From CAZKNJ01 sp964554185 (GTDB lineage: Bacteria; 4484-113), in the NCBI GenBank assembly GCA_964554185.1, contig CAZKNJ010000031.1, positions 1-21,286 of the forward strand: a DNA stretch of 21,286 nt, read 5' to 3'. The notes under the pieces are model-generated. The model ran no database searches, was not told the DNA's origin, and was given only the letters and a program-made list of their open reading frames with translations. A program made the translations under genes and the position numbers. Of this stretch, positions 14,142 to 21,219 are shown in pieces (position 1 is the first letter of the stretch; each line of letters opens with the position of its first letter).

Positions 14142-15144
14142 ACCCGGCCCTTTGCGCATAGTGTTCTGGAGTTCGACCGAGTTCGGGCTGCCGACACTGG
14201 CGTACTTGCTGCACAGCGCCGAGTGCGAAGTTCCGCTCATTATCACGAAGGCGCCCGCCCCCGCCGGCCGGAAGCACGAGTTGACGCCCACGCCGATATC
14301 CACTTACGCCCGCGCCAATGCCCCCGGCGTGAAGATTGCCGAACCGGAGAAGCTGGCGCACAACGATGCGCTGAAAGAGAGAATAGAGGACTGCCAGCCG
14401 GACGCTTACGTCCTCGCGAGCTTCGGGATGATATTGCCCGAGAGCTACCTGAAGCTGGTGGAGCATCCGCTTTGCCTGCATCCCAGCAAGCTGCCGGACC
14501 TCCGGGGGCCCTCGCCCATCCGCGAGGCGCTCAAGCGCGGCCACCATGCAACCGCCATCAGCGTGATGAAGATGGTGCGCCAGATGGACGCGGGCCCGGT
14601 CATGATAGTGCGATCACTGCAGATTGACCCGGACGACGACTTCGAGACGCTGCGCGAGAAGCTGGCGAAGCTGGCGGTGCAGTGCACTTATTCGGCCATA
14701 CGCGCCATCCAGAAAGGCGAGGCCCAATACGAGCCGCAGGATGAGGCAGCCGCCACCTACACCTCGCTTATCAAGCCTAGCGACACCTCTATTGACTTCG
14801 CCCGGAAGGCCGAGGACATCGTCAACCTCGTCCGCGCTTTCTCCCCGGACATCGGCGCAGTCTGCCTGATGCAGGACGGCAAGCGGCTGAAGATCCTGCG
14901 GGCGTCAGTAAGGCAGCAGGAGATTGCCGGCGCGGTGCCCGGCACGGTGCTGTCGGTGCGCAAGCACTCGTTTGAGGTGGCCTGCGGCGACGAAAACGTG
15001 CTGGTGGTGCACGAGCTTCAACCGGAAGGCAAGCGCAGAATGTCGGCACAGGAGTTCCTGGCCGGCCGCAACATCATCATCGGCGATGTGCTGCAAGAAG
15101 TGGATGAGGCTGAGGAAGCAAGCGAGCATCTGCCGCAGGAATAG
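14125..15144 (+). CDS. fmt: Methionyl-tRNA formyltransferase with Cys at the catalytic Asn position
   Basis: Fmt formylates Met-tRNAfMet with 10-formyltetrahydrofolate before initiation. The 339-aa protein matches along its length: LRIVFWSSTEFGLPTL, PAGRKHELTPTPI, ASFGMILP, LHPSKLPDLRG-PSPI, MDAGPV, then a C-terminal domain ending with ELQPEGKRRMSAQEFL. Of the usual Asn-His-Asp set, His119 and Asp155 are present. The Asn of the NxHxSLLP motif is Cys117, and SLLP reads SKLP. The start at ATG 14125 overlaps DUF1232. The in-frame TTG at 14152 (reading MRIVFWSS after initiation) fits the family N-terminus better but lies 15 nt from GGAGG. The initiator tRNA lies 93 bp downstream. It is certainly in the Fmt family. 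Activity is less certain because of Cys117. Confidence 0.88.
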   Translation: MSPEDKPGPLRIVFWSSTEFGLPTLAYLLHSAECEVPLIITKAPAPAGRKHELTPTPISTYARANAPGVKIAEPEKLAHNDALKERIEDCQPDAYVLASFGMILPESYLKLVEHPLCLHPSKLPDLRGPSPIREALKRGHHATAISVMKMVRQMDAGPVMIVRSLQIDPDDDFETLREKLAKLAVQCTYSAIRAIQKGEAQYEPQDEAAATYTSLIKPSDTSIDFARKAEDIVNLVRAFSPDIGAVCLMQDGKRLKILRASVRQQEIAGAVPGTVLSVRKHSFEVACGDENVLVVHELQPEGKRRMSAQEFLAGRNIIIGDVLQEVDEAEEASEHLPQE

Positions 15145-15203
15145 GCCCTTAGCTTTCACCGCACTACGCCTGCCATAACGACCCCATGGCCTGGTGGTTA
15201 CCC

Positions 15204-15232
15204 TTGACCGCAGCCACGCACGGGACTATACT
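15204..15232 (+). promoter_or_regulatory. Sigma70-type promoter of the initiator tRNA
   Basis: TTGACC (15204-15209), a 17-bp spacer, then TATACT (15227-15232). The predicted start is 15238-15240, that is, at the first base of the mature tRNA. The transcript may therefore have almost no 5' leader. Confidence 0.7.
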
Positions 15233-15237
15233 GAGGA

Positions 15238-15310
15238 TGCGGGGTGGAGCGGCAGGTAGCTCGCCAGGCTCATAACCTGGAGGTCGCAGGTTCGAATCCT
15301 GCCCCCGCAA
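15238..15310 (+). tRNA. Initiator tRNA-Met (CAU)
   Basis: A full 73-nt cloverleaf. Acceptor TGCGGGG/CCCCGCA, D-stem GAGC/GCTC, anticodon stem CCAGG/CCTGG with loop CTCATAA (anticodon CAT at 15271-15273), T-stem GCAGG/CCTGC with loop TTCGAAT, discriminator A. The 3' CCA is not encoded (CTC follows). The A11:U24 pair and close similarity to bacterial fMet tRNAs mark it as the initiator. Three features are unusual. Position 1 is U facing A72, which can pair, where a C1/A72 mismatch is typical. Position 14 is G rather than A. The usual three G:C pairs at 29-31/39-41 begin with A29:U41. Confidence 0.95.
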
Positions 15311-15312
15311 CT

Positions 15313-15327
15313 CTGGGCTACGCCCAG
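15313..15327 (+). terminator. Hairpin just after the tRNA
   Basis: CTGGGC-TAC-GCCCAG, a perfect 6-bp stem 2 nt after the tRNA. No T-tract follows, so it may be a weak terminator or a 3'-processing signal. Confidence 0.3.
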
Positions 15328-15354
15328 GCTACTGCTTGCACGCTAATCACAGCC

Positions 15355-16167
15355 TTACCCGAGCTTGAACGTGCTCGCGCCGACGCCGATTATGTCGCCG
15401 GGAGCGACCGTGCTTTCGGCGATGCGGGCGCCCTGGACGAAGGTGCCGTTGGTGCTGCCGGCGTCGGTTATCCTCACCGCATCGTCCCCCCAGGTGACCA
15501 CGCAGTGGTTGCGGGAAATCTGCTGGTCGTCGGCGAGGATGATGTCGCCTTCAACGCGTCCGACGCGGTTCTCGCCCTTCTTCAGCGGGAAGCGCCGGCC
15601 CAGGTAGGGGCCGCCCACGCCAATGAGCGCCAGCTCGCCGGGCTTGGATTCAGTGGCGGGCGCTTGAGCCGAAGGCTGCGCCTTGGGGGTGGGCTCGCGC
15701 GGCGCCGGGGCCGGACCCCGGCCGTCGCGCACGGCCGCGACCTTATGCGCCTGCACCTTGTCCATCACCAACCGTCCGACAATGATGAAAAGATAGAACG
15801 CCGCGAGGGCAAACGCAATGATGAACGCTACTAATGCCAGTGCCATTGGCGTGGCTTCCAGGTGCGGCGCGTCCATGATGAAAATGAAGCGGAAGCCCGC
15901 CGCCATTCCGACGACGGTTGCCAGCGCGCCCAGCGCGCGGAGGTAGTGCGAATCCGCCACTTCGGCGATGAGGATTACGAGAAAGGCGGCGATGATGAAG
16001 GAGTAAACCGCCAGCGCGTCCAAGAGGCCCTGAGTTTCGAGCTTGGCAAGGGACTGCGCCAGATAGATGTAGCCCGCCGCGCCCAGCGCAAGGAAGAGCG
16101 CGAATTCCAGCAGCCGCAGCAGCGGCTTGTTGTAGAACAGGTTTGAAGCTCCTCCGGCTGGCAGCAT
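15355..16167 (-). CDS. Four-helix membrane protein with C-terminal FHA domain
   Basis: A 270-aa protein. It has four predicted transmembrane helices (about 18-38, 50-70, 77-97, 107-131), then a Pro/Ala-rich linker (150-178) and a cytoplasmic FHA domain (178-270). FHA residues for phosphothreonine binding are present: GR (R204), SRNH (218-221) and STNGT (238-242). FHA domains bind pThr peptides, so a Ser/Thr kinase partner is expected, but none is in this window. I do not recognise the membrane part as a named family. The start ATG at 16167 has no good Shine-Dalgarno. It follows the cohesin/dockerin-like lipoprotein by 27 nt on the same strand, so the two may form a small operon, and it converges on the tRNA. 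A signalling or envelope-scaffold role is inference. Confidence 0.85.
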   Translation of the reverse strand: MLPAGGASNLFYNKPLLRLLEFALFLALGAAGYIYLAQSLAKLETQGLLDALAVYSFIIAAFLVILIAEVADSHYLRALGALATVVGMAAGFRFIFIMDAPHLEATPMALALVAFIIAFALAAFYLFIIVGRLVMDKVQAHKVAAVRDGRGPAPAPREPTPKAQPSAQAPATESKPGELALIGVGGPYLGRRFPLKKGENRVGRVEGDIILADDQQISRNHCVVTWGDDAVRITDAGSTNGTFVQGARIAESTVAPGDIIGVGASTFKLG

Positions 16168-16194
16168 CAGCTTTCAGGTGCGCAGGCCGCCGCG

Positions 16195-17940
16195 CTACTC
16201 CAAGGTGACGGTTACCATATTGCTATTGGCCCGGAAGCCTTCGCCGATAACCGGGTCAACCGCCTCCGGCGGGAATACCGCCGTAACGAACGCCTCGAAT
16301 CCGGCCTGCAGCCCCGCGTCAGTGGTAATCAGCCAGCCCTCTTCGGTGTTCATGATGAAGCTACCGGCTTCGTACACCGGCGGCGGGCCGGGGCTAAGCT
16401 GCGGACGGCCGATGGCCCAGCTCACATAGGGCGTGAGGTCTATCTCGAGGGTGTCGTCGGTTACCGCGTCGTTGTCGTCAAAGATGCCGATGGCCTCAAA
16501 GTCAACCATCGTGCCTTTGGGCACGGAGACGTCCGCGGGGTCGGCCTGGCCTTCCACGCGGAGAATTATGTCGGTGATGGCGTAAACCGGTAGCGTGATG
16601 GAGGCGGAGGCGGTGAAGTCGCCCTCCTGGTATGCGGTAATGATGACCACGCCGATATCCAGACCGGTCACCAGGCCCTTGTTGAGGTCCCGATCGTTGC
16701 CCACGGTGGCGCTGCCGGTGCCGCTTTCAATGTACCAGACCACCAGGTTGGTCACGTCAACCGGCTCTTCCTTGCCCTCAACCATCGCCATCGCGGTCAG
16801 CTGCATGGCGGAACGGGCGAAGGGCTGCTCGTTGCCGACGACGGCGTCAATGGCCTCCTCGGTGATGACCAGCCATGGGTCAACGCCCGCCGGCGGCTCC
16901 AACTCCATAGAGACGATATCGGTGATGCCCTCATAGGAAAGCGTGTTGAAGGAAAGCTGGCCGTCATTGCCGTCCTTGTCCACCGGAACTGCGCGGAAGT
17001 ACCACACCCCTTCAATGGGGTCGGTCTGGAAGCTGTACTGCAGCGGGCCGTCGGTCGGCCCCGGACTGGGGTTAACCTCACTGCGGGCAATTGTTGGGTC
17101 TTCCGGCGTCGGGTCGTTCGCGTACAGGCTGAAATCGCCGGTCGGCCCCTCGCGCACTTCCACGTCGTAGCCCACCAGGTTCTGCTGGAAATGCACGGCT
17201 ATCGGCGTGATGTCGGATATCTTCACCGAGCCGTCGTTGTCGTAGTCCGCCAGCAGAATGGCGTTGTTCTGCTCTTCGGTCGCTCCGCTGCCAACCTCGC
17301 GGCTGAAATTAACCGCAATAGGCGTGATGTCGGCGATGTTCACCGTGCCGTTGTTGTCACCGTCGCCGCGGTTCAGCTCGGACCATTCAATGGTCACGAC
17401 GTTGTTGGCGTCAATGCTGCCGGTGAGGATGACCGCGTTCTCCGAGCCCTGCGGCGCCTTGCAGACGCTCTTGGAGACCGCGGCCGGGCCCGGGGCGAAC
17501 TCCACCTTGAACAGCTCCGCGTCGCCGTACACGCCTTCGCGCACATCGCCATTAATGATCGCCGCGCCCATATGCACCGCGCCGCCGCGCACCAGCACCA
17601 GCGACAACGCATCGTCCTCGCCCAGCCCGCCGGCATACTCGGCGAACTGCACATGCAGCTCCGCCGTGGGGTACAGCAGCTCTACGGCGCAGGCTTTGAG
17701 GTCCTGCGCGCCGCGGGCCATCACGCTGACGCTGTAGCCGCCGGTCGCCGGATTGAACGAGTGCTCCACCACGAACGGAGTGACCCCGCCGACGAAGACG
17801 CTGCCCACGTCGCTGAGGACGAAGGAGGGCGATTTCGCGCTGGGGGCCGTGTCCGGCGTGCTGGTAACCGCGCCGTTGCCGGTGCAGCCCGCGATGAGTA
17901 ATGCCGTCAGAATAAACGCAACGCTGGTGAGCCTTTTCAT
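16195..17940 (-). CDS. Lipoprotein with cohesin-like, dockerin-like, FN3-like and Ig-like domains
   Basis: A 581-aa surface lipoprotein with a perfect lipobox LIAGC (C19). Domains in order: a beta-rich segment at about 45-160 resembling a cohesin-type jellyroll; a pair of dockerin-like calcium loops (GDGDNNGTVNIADITPIAVNF at 191-211 and DYDNDGSVKISDITPIAVHF at 231-250); an FN3-like domain (253-335, ending YFRAVPVDKDGNDG); a Big_2-like domain (about 338-452, with GLVTGLDIGVVIITA); and a second Ig-like domain to the end. The EF-hand loops are clear and the FN3/Big_2 calls are good, but the cohesin-like call rests on pattern only. There is no enzymatic domain. The ATG at 17940 has no strong ribosome-binding site. 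It is related to the protein at 1175-2434 by its repeats, and is followed by the FHA gene. Confidence 0.85.
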   Translation of the reverse strand: MKRLTSVAFILTALLIAGCTGNGAVTSTPDTAPSAKSPSFVLSDVGSVFVGGVTPFVVEHSFNPATGGYSVSVMARGAQDLKACAVELLYPTAELHVQFAEYAGGLGEDDALSLVLVRGGAVHMGAAIINGDVREGVYGDAELFKVEFAPGPAAVSKSVCKAPQGSENAVILTGSIDANNVVTIEWSELNRGDGDNNGTVNIADITPIAVNFSREVGSGATEEQNNAILLADYDNDGSVKISDITPIAVHFQQNLVGYDVEVREGPTGDFSLYANDPTPEDPTIARSEVNPSPGPTDGPLQYSFQTDPIEGVWYFRAVPVDKDGNDGQLSFNTLSYEGITDIVSMELEPPAGVDPWLVITEEAIDAVVGNEQPFARSAMQLTAMAMVEGKEEPVDVTNLVVWYIESGTGSATVGNDRDLNKGLVTGLDIGVVIITAYQEGDFTASASITLPVYAITDIILRVEGQADPADVSVPKGTMVDFEAIGIFDDNDAVTDDTLEIDLTPYVSWAIGRPQLSPGPPPVYEAGSFIMNTEEGWLITTDAGLQAGFEAFVTAVFPPEAVDPVIGEGFRANSNMVTVTLE

Positions 17941-17979
17941 GGATTAAACCCCGACCCGATAATCAGATTCAATCACACT

Positions 17980-17988
17980 ATTTTACCA
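17980..17988 (-). promoter_or_regulatory. Candidate extended -10 promoter of the lipoprotein gene
   Basis: The minus strand reads TGG TAAAAT, with a predicted start near 17973 and a leader of about 33 nt. No good -35 is visible. Confidence 0.35.
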
Positions 17989-18058
17989 CGAAACGCGCCT
18001 TCTCAGGCACGCGCGCGTCTGGGCGGGGCGGGGCTATGTATCCTCCAACTGGGCAGCG

Positions 18059-19408
18059 TTATCTCAACAGGGCGATATCCGTGCGGAAGTGGGCGCCGGT
18101 GAAGTGGAGGTTGCCCACGGCCTCGTAGGCCAGGCGCCGCGCCTCGGAGAGGTCACCGCCACGCGCGGTGACCGCGAGAACGCGGCCGCCGGTGGCCAAC
18201 AGCACCTCGCGCTCTTCGCCGCCAACCTGCTCTGTCGAATGGCTCACGCCCGCGAAGAATACGTTCACGCGGGGAAGCTGGCGGTAGATGGAGCCGTTGG
18301 TGTACGGATGCGCGGGCTCGTTGAAGCGGTCAATGCGCTCCAGGCCTTCAATCGGCGCGGGCTCGGACTTGCCATACGGGTAGTTGGCGGTCGCCATCAC
18401 CACGGTCACGGTGGCTTCACCGCTGAAGGAGCACTTGATACGGTCGAGCGTTCGGCTTTCCGCCGCCGCCAACACATCCAGCAGGTCGCACTGCAGCAGG
18501 GGCAGCATCGCCTGCGCTTCCGGGTCGCCGAAGCGCACGTTGAACTCAAGCAGCTTCAGCCCATCGGCGGTGACCATCACTCCGAAGTACACTACGCCGC
18601 GGTAGTCAAGTCCGTCCTTACGGCAGCCCTCCACGAACGGCTGGAGGATGCGCTCGTTCCACTCCTGCATCACCTCGGGAGTCGCGTAGGGCGAGGGGCA
18701 CATGCAGCCCATGCCGCCCGTGTTGGGGCCCTCGTTGCCGTCCAGCAGGCGCTTGTAATCGGAGCAGGTGGGGAAGGGAAACGCGGTTTCGCCGTCAAAC
18801 AGGCAGAAGAACGAGATCTCCGGGCCCTCCAGGTACTCTTCAATGAGCGCTTTGCGGCCGGCACCGGAGTGCTTGCCTTCCACCATCAACTCGTGCAGCG
18901 CTTTCTCCGCTTCGCCCAACTCGCGGCAGATTATCACTCCCTTGCCCGCGGCCAGGCCGTCGGCCTTGATGACCACCGGCGCGCCGACTTCGGCGAGATA
19001 AGCCTTGGCCTGCTCGTAGCCGGTGAAGACCTCCGCGCGGCCGGTGGGCAGCCCGTGGCGCCGCATAAACTCCTTGGCAAAGCTCTTTTCCGCTTCCAGC
19101 CGAGCGGCTTCGCGGCTGGGGCCAAACACGCGCAGGCCCTTGGCGCGGAAAGTATCCACGATGCCCGCTGCCAGCGGTGCCTCGGGGCCGACCACGGTGA
19201 GCGTGATGTTCTCGCGCTGGGCCAGCGCCAGCAGGCCGTCAATATCCCCGGCCCCGACCTCGCCGTAAAGAACGCGGTCGCGGCCGAACGGATCCTGCAC
19301 GCCGTAGTTCGGCGGCGTTATCACCAGCCGGGTCACCTTGGGAGAAACGAGAAGCGAGCTTGCCAGCGCACACTCGCGTCCACCATTGCCGATTACCAGA
19401 ACTCGCAA
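18059..19408 (-). CDS. purD: Phosphoribosylamine-glycine ligase (GAR synthetase)
   Basis: An ATP-grasp enzyme of purine synthesis joining phosphoribosylamine and glycine. The 449-aa protein has the N-domain MRVLVIGNGGRE, VVGPEAPLAAGIVD and FGPSREAARLE, then ATP-grasp blocks VIKADGLAAGKGV, EGPNTGGMG and LEFNVRFGDPEAQ, and C-domain GGRVLAVTARG. Several usually fixed positions differ: GREHAL is GRECAL (C13), PGNAG is PPNYG, GAYSP is CMCPSP, and the terminal DIGWRA is DIALLR. The start is TTG at 19408, where GGAGGT sits at 8-nt spacing and the protein begins MRVLVIG. The TTG at 19414 is too close to that site. It follows dnaB by 33 nt on the same strand. Confidence 0.93.
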   Translation of the reverse strand: MRVLVIGNGGRECALASSLLVSPKVTRLVITPPNYGVQDPFGRDRVLYGEVGAGDIDGLLALAQRENITLTVVGPEAPLAAGIVDTFRAKGLRVFGPSREAARLEAEKSFAKEFMRRHGLPTGRAEVFTGYEQAKAYLAEVGAPVVIKADGLAAGKGVIICRELGEAEKALHELMVEGKHSGAGRKALIEEYLEGPEISFFCLFDGETAFPFPTCSDYKRLLDGNEGPNTGGMGCMCPSPYATPEVMQEWNERILQPFVEGCRKDGLDYRGVVYFGVMVTADGLKLLEFNVRFGDPEAQAMLPLLQCDLLDVLAAAESRTLDRIKCSFSGEATVTVVMATANYPYGKSEPAPIEGLERIDRFNEPAHPYTNGSIYRQLPRVNVFFAGVSHSTEQVGGEEREVLLATGGRVLAVTARGGDLSEARRLAYEAVGNLHFTGAHFRTDIALLR

Positions 19409-19441
19409 AGACAATACCTCCGCATTATCCGGGGAATCCCT

Positions 19442-20860
19442 TTACCCAAAGTCAACGGACACATCCTCACCCGTGTACGGCTCAAACCGCAAGTACGGAA
19501 GAAGATAGGTTAGCATCACGAAGGCCGTCGGGCCATTGCGGTGCTTGGCGATGTTGATCTCCACCTTGGAGCCCAAAGGGGTGCCGAAGGTCTCGCCCTT
19601 CTGCTTCTCGTAGTAATCCTCGCGGTACATCAGCATCACCACGTCCGCGTCCTGCTCAATGCTGCCGCTTTCGCGCAGGTCGGAGAGGATGGGCCGCCGG
19701 GACTGGCGGTGCTCCACCTGGCGCGAAAGCTGGGAGCACGCGATGATGGGGATATTCAGCTCGCGGGCAATCTGTTTGAGCCCGCGCGAAATCTCCGAAA
19801 CTTCCTGCACCCGGCCCAGATCGCTGCCCGGGCGCATGCCCTCCATCAGCTGGAGGTAGTCCAGCATGATTATGTCAACCTTCTGCTGGCTGAACAACCG
19901 CCGGCAGCGGTTGCGCAGGGCGCGGATGTTCAGCGTGGAAGTGTCATCAATGTAGATTGGCAGGTTCGCCAGATCCTGGTACGCATCGGACAGCCGCGTG
20001 AGTTCACTCTCGCTGAAGTCGCCCTGGTCAATGCGGTCGGAGGGAATCTGGGTGGACATTGCCAGCAGGCGCATCGCCAGCTGCTCCTTGCCCATTTCCA
20101 GAGAGAAGATGCCCACGCGCTTCCCCGCTTGCGCCATCCTGTAGGCGAAGTTCATCACCAGCGCCGTTTTACCCACGCCGGGGCGCGCGGCGACGATGAC
20201 AAGGTCGCCTTTCTTCAGGCCGCCCAGCACCTTGTCCAGGTCGCGATAGCCGGTGGGGATGCCGCGCGACTTCTTGAGAGTGGTGCGGACCGTGCCGTCC
20301 GGGTCGGTGATCTCCTGGGTCTCATAGCTGTCCAGGAAGTTGCGGATGGCCGAGTCAAGGTCGGCGAAACGGCCGCCCGCCATCCCCTGGTCAATCTGGA
20401 GTATCTTGCGCTCAGCGGCGTCCAGCAGCTCCTGCACGTCCTGCCCCTGCTCGTAGGCGCGCTTGATGATATCGTTGCACTGGGAAATGAGACTGCGCAG
20501 CAGGTACTTCTCGTGCAGCAGCAGGGAGTGGGTCTCTATCGCGCTGGCGTTGGGCACGGCGGCCAGCAGCTGGTAGACGAAGCTCTCGCCGCCCGCGAGG
20601 TCCAGGCGCTCGCGGTTTCTGAGCTCCGCGATGACGGATAGCGGGTCGGGGGGAACGCCCTTGCGGTGGAGGACGACGCAGGCTTCCCAGATGACCGCAT
20701 GGGGTTCGTAGTAGAAACTCTCGCGGGTGAGGTACTCCAGCGCAACCGGCATTGCTTCCTGCGGATCTTGCAGGACGGCCGACAGCGCCGCTTCCTCCAG
20801 CTCCTGGGAGTGCGGGGCTATCCTCCTTACGAACTCAATGTTATCCGGTTGTACGTCCAA
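19442..20860 (-). CDS. dnaB: Replicative DNA helicase DnaB
   Basis: A hexameric 5'-3' helicase that unwinds DNA at the replication fork. The 472-aa protein has the N-terminal DnaB domain (RIAPHSQELEEAALSAVL at about 13-30), a linker, and the RecA-like domain with Walker A ARPGVGKT (225-232), FSLEMGKEQLAMR, Walker B VDIIMLDYLQLM, the SQLSR motif and the late DLRESGSIEQDAD block. Length is normal and there is no intein. The start is TTG at 20860. No ATG precedes the conserved N-terminus, and GAGGG lies very near the codon, so initiation may be weak. A TTGTCA-17-TAGAAT promoter lies about 140 bp upstream, implying a leader of about 134 nt. purD follows after 33 nt. Confidence 0.96.
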   Translation of the reverse strand: MDVQPDNIEFVRRIAPHSQELEEAALSAVLQDPQEAMPVALEYLTRESFYYEPHAVIWEACVVLHRKGVPPDPLSVIAELRNRERLDLAGGESFVYQLLAAVPNASAIETHSLLLHEKYLLRSLISQCNDIIKRAYEQGQDVQELLDAAERKILQIDQGMAGGRFADLDSAIRNFLDSYETQEITDPDGTVRTTLKKSRGIPTGYRDLDKVLGGLKKGDLVIVAARPGVGKTALVMNFAYRMAQAGKRVGIFSLEMGKEQLAMRLLAMSTQIPSDRIDQGDFSESELTRLSDAYQDLANLPIYIDDTSTLNIRALRNRCRRLFSQQKVDIIMLDYLQLMEGMRPGSDLGRVQEVSEISRGLKQIARELNIPIIACSQLSRQVEHRQSRRPILSDLRESGSIEQDADVVMLMYREDYYEKQKGETFGTPLGSKVEINIAKHRNGPTAFVMLTYLLPYLRFEPYTGEDVSVDFG

Positions 20861-21219
20861 GACCCTCTAAACCTACAGTAACATAGATGCGACACGAATC
20901 CAGCGCACCGGCAGCAATGCGTAGCCGCAAGAAACCGTGTGTTTGGGAAAAAGAGCCCCTTGGTACCGGAAGGTTTTTGGAACTCCCCCTGCCGACTTGC
21001 ATTCTAGATTCATCCCTCTGCGCTGACAAGGGGTTTGGCGGTTAAGTCCGCTGAACATTGCGCCAACTGCTATCGGAAGGTCGTCAACGCGAATGGCTGA
21101 CGCGTTCTCTTGGTAGGAGTTTTAACCGCAAATGTGCCGAGTCCGCGCTGGTGGCGGAAGCGTGGATGCGGCCGCCGAGCACAATCGTAAAATCGCGGGG
21201 GGATGAGAGAAGTCACTAC
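20861..21219. other. Non-coding region upstream of dnaB
   Basis: About 360 bp with no convincing gene. It holds the dnaB promoter (21001-21029), its long leader, a CCTT/AAGG stem followed by CTCTTTTT on the minus strand (near 20955-20980), and an AACGCG/CGCGTT inverted repeat (21086-21106). No riboswitch or known RNA family motif was recognised. The short minus-strand frames here lack support. Confidence 0.6.
21001..21029 (-). promoter_or_regulatory. Sigma70-type promoter upstream of dnaB
   Basis: The minus strand reads TTGTCA (21029-21024), a 17-bp spacer, then TAGAAT (21006-21001), five of six consensus bases in each box. The start would be near 20994. Confidence 0.55.

Noticed and set aside
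18089..19513. 474-aa plus-strand ORF opposite purD
   Set aside because: Antisense shadow; purD has intact ATP-grasp motifs and the shadow has no recognisable domain.
19541..20641. 366-aa plus-strand ORF opposite dnaB
   Set aside because: Antisense shadow with Ala/His/Leu/Val-rich composition and no motif; dnaB is unambiguous.
20841..21058. Short minus-strand ORFs upstream of dnaB
   Set aside because: They overlap the dnaB promoter, lack ribosome sites and look non-coding.
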